From Monomorium pharaonis (Eukaryota; Arthropoda; Insecta; Hymenoptera; Formicidae): a DNA stretch of 64,000 nt. Below, in pieces: positions 56,857 to 64,000 of this stretch. Below the pieces are notes generated by a model. It was given only the letters and a program-made list of their open reading frames with translations. It searched no databases and had not been told where the DNA came from. The stretch is taken from contig NC_050470.1 of the NCBI RefSeq assembly GCF_013373865.1, positions 1,302,001 through 1,366,000 on the forward strand, read 5' to 3'. The first letter of the stretch is position 1; each line of letters begins with the position of its first letter. The translations under genes were made by a program, and so were the position numbers.

Positions 56857-58633
56857 ATGGAGAACGCGACAGATTCGATGAGCACCGTGTGTCGCTCTGT
56901 AGAATATGGTCTTCGTATGATCGGCGTATGGCCGGGTATGCCGTGCGCAATATTATTCAAAGTCCTCAGCATATCGTCGATGATCGTGTTTCAAATCTTT
57001 CAATATCAATACGCGATCGTGCACTTTGCCGAAGAGGACCTAATGGTTCTAATGGACGGACTAAGCGTGACATTCGCTTATACTCTTTTACTTGTTAAAA
57101 TGCTTTTTTTCTCGTTTAATACTCGGTAAGCTTTTTCAACAACGCGACATATACTGAGAGCATAGAATTAAACGCGATTCGCAGAACAAACACCTCTCAT
57201 AAGTCCTTTGTTTTACTCCCAAATTATAAATTGATTTAAAAGTCTCTTTTATTATTAATATAATTTTTATTAAATAAATTAATAATAAATATATTTTTTA
57301 TTAAATTTTGTTATTCATGTAATTTTTATACATCCGGCGATACAAAGGCATGTCTGTGTTTTCTCTGTGTTGTAACAATATTCCTTTAAATAATAATTAT
57401 AGTCTACTGAACGAAGTGATAACATGTATCGCTAAGGATTGGAAGAATTGCTACATTTTGGACGAGTACACGATGATTAAAGTAGCTCATAGCTGTCGTT
57501 GGGTCTGCAATGTTATAATTTTTTCGCACATGATGTCAGTTTTTCTTTACGCAATAGGCACGTTAATGAAGATTAAAAATGAAAATCAAACCGAAGCTCG
57601 AGAGCTTATCATCAAGATGGAGATACCCTTCGAGATCGATAGCACATTAGTACACGTAGCCGTTCTCCTTACGCAATTTATTCATCAGACAAGTGCGGCT
57701 GGAATGGTAGGAGTATTGAATTCTTTCTTGATAATATTGGTAAGTTTGAATATTTATCTATAATTTTCCGATGTTTCCGCAAACTGCAAAAGAAAATAAT
57801 TATAATGATGAAAAGAAAGATTCAAAAATTTAAAACATTTTACGTATTATATAATAAAAAAGTACATATTAATTATATAAATGTAAATATTTGTGAAATA
57901 AAATGATACAAACAGCCACAAAAGTACACTCTTTTATTTAGATATTGTAAATCAGATCCAGACTAACAAGCACAAACACAAATAAACATTATCAGTTTTC
58001 GCCGTTTGCACTCATCGAAGCAAGTTGTGCATTTCGTATTGCACTTTTTGTATTTGGAATCTTTGTTTTCTCTCTCTCTTCAGTGTTTGAATATTTTTTA
58101 AGTGCAAACATTCTTTTTAGAGATTTCAAGTAACACTATTTATTCGTGTTTGTACTAGTTTGTTGTGAATCCAGATTAGGACTTTAAATTGAACTAAAAA
58201 CACACGTTTAGGTTCTTCACGTATGCGGGCAGATTGATATAATGCGGCAAAAATTGAGTGCTATTACACAGGGAAACGTCAGGCAAAGCGTCAACGAGAA
58301 TGTCATGAAAACGCTTATTGTTCGTCATCAACAGATTATCGCTTTTTCCAAAAATATCGAGGCTCTCTACTCGAATATCGCGCTGATACAATTTGTATCG
58401 AACACTCTGGTTATCTGTTGTTTAGGATTTCTTATCGTGATCGTAAGTACATTAAAGAAACATTAATTTCTTTGGCATATAAAGTAACAGGAAATTTCAG
58501 TCTATTGGTGCCCCGGGTGGATCGATGGTGCTAATAAAGTCCGTGTTCTTTTACATTGTTATGAGCTTGGAGGCATTTATATATTGCTTTGTCGGAGAAC
58601 ATCTCTGTACAAAAGTAGGTATACAATACATTG

Positions 58634-58676
<43 letters not shown>

Positions 58677-59092
58677 GTATTTTATAAATAATACGCTGTC
58701 CTACGACAAATATTTATCGTGTATTTTAGAGCGAGATGATCAGTGAATCGATGTACGAATCACTTTGGTATGAACTGAGCCCAAGTCAAAATCGAGATAT
58801 TCACATTTTGATGATAAGATCCCAAAAGCACTTGACACTTACGATAGGAAAAGTTGTGGACCTCTCGTTGAAGCAATTTGCCAACGTAAGAGTTTAGCAA
58901 AATAATTAAAGTGACGAGTTTATACATTTGCATGCACGAAGAGTAATACTACAAATAATATTTTGACAATCGCTTTTTAATCATTGCGCTGTAATGTGAC
59001 AATCGCGTATGATAGCTGTAATCGCTTTTGTCATGTTGTAGATCCTGAAAGCTTCGGCGTCATATGTGTCGGTGTTGCACGCGATGTATTAA
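56857..59092 (+). CDS. Odorant receptor, intact, six exons, 385 aa
   Basis: Exons: 56857-57125, 57403-57739, 58212-58442, 58501-58614, 58730-58885, 59042-59092. It starts MENATDSMSTVCRSVEYGLR, then MIGVWPGMPC. Exon 1 ends FFSFNTR rather than the usual HRR. Exon 2 (337 bp) starts RLLNEVITCIAKDWKNCYIL and has ARELIIKMEIPFEIDSTLVH. Exon 3 is VLHVCGQIDIMRQKLSAITQ with helix five ending CCLGFLIVI. Exon 4 is SIGAPGGSMVLIKSVFFYIV with CFVGEHLCTK. Exon 5 is SEMISESMYESLWYELSPSQ with KHLTLTIGK. Exon 6 is ILKASASYVSVLHAMY. Intron 4 contains a TA microsatellite. A decayed paralogue follows at 61039. It is the last intact receptor in the window. Confidence 0.92.
58635..58671. repeat. TA microsatellite in intron 4
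   Basis: About 18 uninterrupted TA units inside the 115-bp intron 4 of the gene at 56857. Confidence 0.9.
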
Positions 59093-61038
59093 AGCTTAAA
59101 CGTACATTATACGCCGCTTATACCTTTGCATGCGAAAGACTATAGGTATACTTTTACACAATTGACAATTTTCCTTATATTCGGAGATTCGACAGGGTTT
59201 TGTATAGAGAGTGTACGCGTATAAAGGAGCAAGAAAATTATTTAAATTATGCATAAGTATAAAGCTATAAATATAACATTAATTCTCTCGATCGATATAC
59301 TTGACCACATCTAATAAAACTAAAATAAAAGCATCTTTTTAAAACAAAAATTTAATTATCAAATATTAAATTTTTTATACTGTAAATTTATTTTTATGTA
59401 TATGAAATTAATGTCAAGCATAGATGTAAAAAAAGTATATATACGTGCTTAAAATATACAATATTTATAATAAATTTAAAAATATATAAATGCATTTATG
59501 CATACACGTGTGAAAGTATTACAAAAATTATTACTTTTTTTACTTTATATTGAATTTTACAGAATAAAATTATTTGTATAATAAAATAATACTTTATGAT
59601 TAAAAATTATATATATACTTATTAATCATATTTTTATCGTATTTTTTATATATGTTTTTATTGTAATAATCAGTATAAACTTATCTGCTATCATAAGTTC
59701 TGTTTTAAGCTAATTAAGTAGTGTGAAAATACTATTGTACAAAAAGAGTGTTGCAGTATTATGAAAATGTCATATCATTATTATAAGAAAATGTCGAAAT
59801 GTTTATTTCTTCGCTACATGATTTAGCTTACAGCATCGGACAGATTTTTAATTCTTTTTGGTATCATCTACAGTACAAACTATAACCTTCATACTGGTCT
59901 TTTTATCGCAATGGACTTTTTTGAGGTATGTTTTCGTTGTCCTTTCTAACAAATTCTCCTTTTTCCGATATGCTTCCCCAACAGCGAGTACTTTTCAACC
60001 CTGCAGTTCTGCCTTCCACCTACGTTGCTTATTGCATTTTTAAAGAAAACGTAACTACTGCATCATGATTGGTAACTCGATGGCTGAAGGGGACGACCCT
60101 CCTGTTCATTTTCATCGTCAGCTGCGATTTTTACGTGCAGTACAAATATATATTTAACAAATATTCATTAGTCAAATCCCTCCAAAAATAAATAGTATTG
60201 ATTAATAAGACGAAATTATATGTAACTGTCGATTTTTGAAACGATAAAAATATTTGATGCAATAATTTTTAAAATGTACCATTAATTCTTATAACCTTTG
60301 AACAGTTAATCATTTACATGATTCAATTCAACCATTTGGATGTGTATATCATCTCTAACGTGCTATTTAAATTTTTTTGAATAGTAATACTGTACATAAC
60401 TCAAGTTTCTTGATATCCATAATAAATGATGATGGTAAATGTTTTCCTTATATTTTTATTGTAAATAACGAACAGCAACGCAGAGATGTATAAAGTATAT
60501 GAAAAACTTCGTGTCTTTACCTGTCTTTCTTCGCAACCACTGCAATTATTGAGACATTGATTTATAATTTTTCTTCTTGACTTCTGAAATAGAAAAAGAA
60601 GTACAACGTGAACGTTTTCTATTGGTTGAATACAATCGAGATGGGGGTTACACTAATGTTGAATTGTATGTATTCTAGCGTTAGTTTTACAGTTTCACTG
60701 AGATCTCTCGGCCGATCACATCTAGAGAGGTAGTCAAGCCAGCACTGTTAACTATAATATAGTCGTTTGTCTTTTAGCTCTTTTAATCGAATTTTTTTCG
60801 TCAATATATATATATTGCAGTTTTAGTAAAAAATTTTCAAGTTGTATTATATCAATCGTTTAGTAAAAATCTGTCGTGTTGGCAAATTGATATTTTCTCC
60901 TGACTTATGCACTTACTCATAATGCTGACAGAGCAAAAAGAAAAATTAATCAGAGTTAGTAATAAACCACTAGATTGGTGATCGTGCTATAAAATAGATT
61001 TATTCGAGCTCAATGAATAATACGGTATATAAAATACT
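59093..61038. other. Long intergenic region with possible exon 1-like scraps
   Basis: Mostly AT-rich and unrecognised. Two hydrophobic frames at about 59860-59960 and 60075-60160 (ending FIFIVSCDFYVQYKYIFNK) resemble the end of membrane segment one in exon 1 of the neighbouring genes, but lack the rest of the exon. The part from 60440 on matches the upstream flank of the gene at 56857. Confidence 0.35.
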
Positions 61039-62982
61039 GGCTTCGTGGAGTTTGGTCTTCGTCTAATCGATGTATGACCGGGTACGTCGTTTGCAATTTT
61101 GCGCACAGTTTGCTGCATATTTTCGATGGCGATACTTCATACCTTTCAATATCGATATTTGATCATGCACTTCGGCGACAGCAATATTTTTATTCTCATG
61201 GACATGATAAGAGCAATTTTGACTTATAGTTTTCTTTATTAAACTGATTATTATCCTGTTCAACGTTTGGTAAGCTTTTTCATAAGCTTTATCATGGTGT
61301 ATGCTGTGAGTAGATCCTTTTATTCTAGATACCTAGATCTTCTAATAATCAAAAGAAAAAATTTAATTATGTAAATTCCTATACAAATCTGTACAAATAA
61401 TTTATATATTTCAGGTAATACGTCGCAACTCGATGTGAGCAACATTGTAATCAGACATTTTTTTTTATAACTCATTATAGACTGTTGGATAATATTATAG
61501 CGTACATAGTCAAGAAATAGAAGGATTGTGATGAGTATGATAAATAAAATGACTGATTCTTGCTGGTGCTGTAATTTGATAATCGGTTGCAATATTGATA
61601 TTCCTTTATGCGATCCGCATTTTATAGATGTATAAAAGTATCAATCATATCAAGATTCAAAAGCTCATTCTTAAGACAGAATTATCTTTCAAGATGAAAA
61701 GCACATCAGTATATCTTACCGTTCTCTCATTAAGCAGTTTGTCCGTTAGATAAACGTGGTTAATATGATGACTAAATTGCTTGCTGCTAGCATTGGTAAG
61801 TTTGAATGTCTTTTACTAAAAATTAAAAAGAAAAATAATTACAAAATGATATCAAGAAAAACGATTTAAGAGTAACTTAAAAATATGTCATTAAACGGAT
61901 ACATTTTATTATATAAAATACTTTATTAGATAAAAAATATATTATATTTTTGCTTTACAAATAGTTATATACAACTATAATAAATAAAATTGTAACGTTT
62001 TTCCTCTTTTTGAAGCTTAAAATATATATAACAGATTTATAAGTAAAAATAAAAACATAAAAATTATTAATTAATATCCGTATGCATTATTTGATGATTT
62101 AATTTTTATAGAAACTTAAATTTCCAAAAATAAAGAAATTAAATTTATTTATACATATATTTAAATATAGAAAATAAAAAGTAAAGAAAACGTTTTTATT
62201 ATATAAAATATTAAATTAAATTGGACACGTATTGTTTAGATTCTTTGTGGACAGATTGGTAATGCGGTGGAGACTGAGTAAAGTCACATGAAGGAATATT
62301 GAGGAAGAACATGTGAAATTATCGCAAATGCTGATTATTCGCTAACACAACACTAATACAATTCATGACGAAAATACTTTCGTCCTTTGTTTCCTAGGAT
62401 TTTTCTCTAAGATCGTAAGTATACAAGTACGCAAAGTTTTATAACTCATTCACAGCATAAAATATTTAAAAATTTTAATCAGATTAATTATGTTAGTAAA
62501 TTTCGGACTTTTTTAATATTTTAGTCAAGTAGTAGCATTTATATTTTGCTTTTTTGGAAAATATCTTAGTATAGAAGCCAATATGTAATATGACACCTAT
62601 ATTGGAGATAATATTTTACAATAAAAATTATTTTAGAGTAAAATAATTAGCAATATGGCTTATGAAGCGCTTTAGTACAAATTAAACCCAAATTAGAATT
62701 GAGATTTCCTTTTTGTAATTGTAAGATTATAAAAGTATTTAACTAAAAAGTATTTCTAGCTTAGAATTGTGAATTTTTAGCTGAGGCAATTTACCAATAA
62801 GAATTTAATAAAGTAATAAAAATAATTAAATAGAGTTAAATTTTATATTAATTGACATTTTGGCGGTAATTTTTAGTCGCTACATCGTGCATCGTAACAT
62901 ATCGTTCATGTATGATGACTGTAATCGCTTCTATCGTGTTGTAGATCATGAAAGCCTCGGCGTTATACACGCGATGTATTGA
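61039..62982 (+). pseudogene. Odorant receptor pseudogene, decayed copy of the 56.9 kb gene
   Basis: All six exons can be traced. Exon 1 (61039-61269) reads GFVEFGLRLIDV, then TGA in place of the Trp of VWPG, and continues to LHTFQYRYLIMHFGD with a later TAA. Exon 2 (61481-61795) begins LLDNIIAYIVKK followed by TAG, clearly matching LLNEVITCIAKDW. Exon 3 relic is at 62240-62414, exon 4 relic at about 62525-62577 (VAFIFCFFGKYLSIE). Exon 5 (62636-62798) is SKIISNMAYEAL, TAG for the Trp, YKLNP, and its donor is lost. Exon 6 (62945-62982) has an internal deletion but keeps IMKASA. Intron positions and flanks agree with the parent, so this is a tandem DNA duplicate, not a retrocopy. Confidence 0.8.
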
Positions 62983-63947
62983 AGCCTAAACATGCTTTAT
63001 GTCCCGCTTATATCTTCGCGTGCAGAAAGATATAGTACTTTTACTACCGTCAGCCAGTTACGTGATTAGCAATTTTCCTGAATTGTTGAGAGACTCGATG
63101 GGGTTTTATATGAGATATATAAGAATAGACGAATAAGAGTAGGATGTATTAAAGTATGATTTAAAGCATTGTAAATAATTGATTTTTGATGTACTTTTCA
63201 AAGTTAATCTCAAAATACTGCGTTGCTAATTTTTATTATTATCCAAACTGTCCGAATTTTAGACATAACGAATAAGCATTACAGACCAATCACTATTTAA
63301 GTTCGAACTGTTTGAATTATCCAAATAAGTTTGAATTATCCAAAAATATTCGAACTGCATGGCTACTTATTTATTCTACTTTGAACTAACATGATATGTT
63401 GGAATCTTTTGTTTGGATTATCGGAGAAAAAATACGATGGAAAAATGAGTATAAATGAGTACAATAATATAATATAATCTTTTTTATTGATCTGCAACTA
63501 GAAATGGGAATTAGTCAATTACTAAATCTATAGAATTTTTCAGTTTTATTCTTTCTTGACCGATTATATATCCACTAATGACTACTACCTGTAACTGAAT
63601 TAAAATTATTGATTATGTTGTGGTTAGAAATTTTAGCGCTCATTTTCTAACCGATAACATATAATCATTAAAGACATTAATAATATAACGTTAAAGCAAT
63701 TGTGCTCGAATTTTGATGCTAAACTGTGTGTATCCATCATTCATGTTAAACAAATTCTGCACTAATAAATTAATTTTTTTTTCTCGGATTAATCTTATTT
63801 TGTGCAGAATGTTTTGTATACCTTTGTGTTTCAGTATTTTGAATATCGTGCATTTTGACAAGAAATAAAAGATCTTTGTTTTTTTAAATTAAAATTAAGA
63901 GATCCTGATCACGATTATAAGGTTGTAGAAGTATTTGATCCCCGCTT
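62983..63947. other. Intergenic at the right end
   Basis: AT-rich. The first 150 bp match the 3' flank of the gene at 56857. A TCCGAATTTTAGACATAACG / TTCGAACTGTTTGAATTATC stretch near 63251-63350 looks repetitive (AACTGTTTGAATTATCCAAA repeated with variation). No exon is seen. Confidence 0.4.
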
Positions 63948-63992
63948 ATGGTCGGGAAGTTTATGGATCTTTCGCTTAAGCAATTCGCTAGT
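63948..63992 (+). pseudogene. Exon 5 fragment of another odorant receptor at the window edge
   Basis: MVGKFMDLSLKQFAS matches the end of exon 5 of the gene at 56857 (TIGKVVDLSLKQFAN), but the following donor reads ATAAGA instead of GTAAGA. No upstream exons are found in the preceding 900 bp. It is most likely a remnant; an exon 6 could lie beyond the window. Confidence 0.6.
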
Positions 63993-64000
63993 ATAAGAAA

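Noticed and set aside
1..64000. CRISPR arrays, bacterial operons, tRNA or rRNA genes, minus-strand genes
   Set aside because: Nothing with the required repeats, folds or reading frames was seen. The spliced exons and receptor family show an animal nuclear genome, and minus-strand frames are shadows.

Overview
This window is a piece of an insect genome, most likely a hymenopteran (an ant is my best guess). It is AT-rich and intron-containing, with microsatellites, small palindromic transposons and one dominant gene family. Every gene I can support encodes a seven-transmembrane insect odorant receptor (OR, 7tm_6 family), and all lie on the + strand in one head-to-tail tandem array. I infer the order from the receptor type and array style (GxWPG N-terminus, KASASYxSVLxAMY C-terminus). 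I cannot name the species or the formal OR subfamily.

The gene architecture is uniform: six coding exons. Exon 1 (about 254-278 bp) ends in a split Arg codon, so intron 1 is phase 2. Exon 2 (334-358 bp), exon 3 (225-234 bp, starting xLHxSGQIDI), exon 4 (108-114 bp, ending AGEYLSxK), exon 5 (usually 156 bp, with WYN and SQKRLTITAGK) and exon 6 (51 bp, 16 residues ending AMY-stop) are all joined by phase 0 introns. Eleven genes are intact: 2805-5089, 14809-17582, 22262-25127, 25972-28452, 29807-32580, 33605-36423, 37220-39712, 43344-46411, 50111-52075, 53189-55993 and 56857-59092. One gene (18604-21382) is intact except for a single-base frameshift in exon 1. About ten others are remnants: a tail at the left edge, 1092-1777, 5885-8337, 9391-11512, 12250-13070, 40687-42150, 46860-47520, 47940-49222, 61039-62982 and a fragment at the right edge.

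Region by region. At 0-11.5 kb, one intact gene sits among four broken copies; a segment of about 1.28 kb at 1-1285 recurs at 8281-9566. At 11.5-46.4 kb lies the main clade of AT-rich, closely related receptors, in which two sub-lineages alternate (A: genes at 22.3, 29.8 and 33.6 kb; B: genes at 26.0 and 37.2 kb), implying duplication of multi-gene blocks. At 46.4-49.2 kb are two heavily decayed genes. At 50-59 kb are three more diverged intact receptors with more GC-rich codons. At 59-64 kb are a decayed copy of the 56.9 kb gene and a last exon-5 fragment.

Upstream of most genes, about 145-190 bp before the ATG, there is a conserved block built around an ATTGATYSAT core. It comes in two related versions that follow the two receptor clades and is the best candidate for a shared cis-regulatory element. 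Several palindromic MITE-like elements have inserted into exons of dead genes or introns of live ones. By family knowledge, each OR would pair with the co-receptor Orco as a ligand-gated cation channel in antennal sensory-neuron dendrites. Their ligands cannot be read from sequence.
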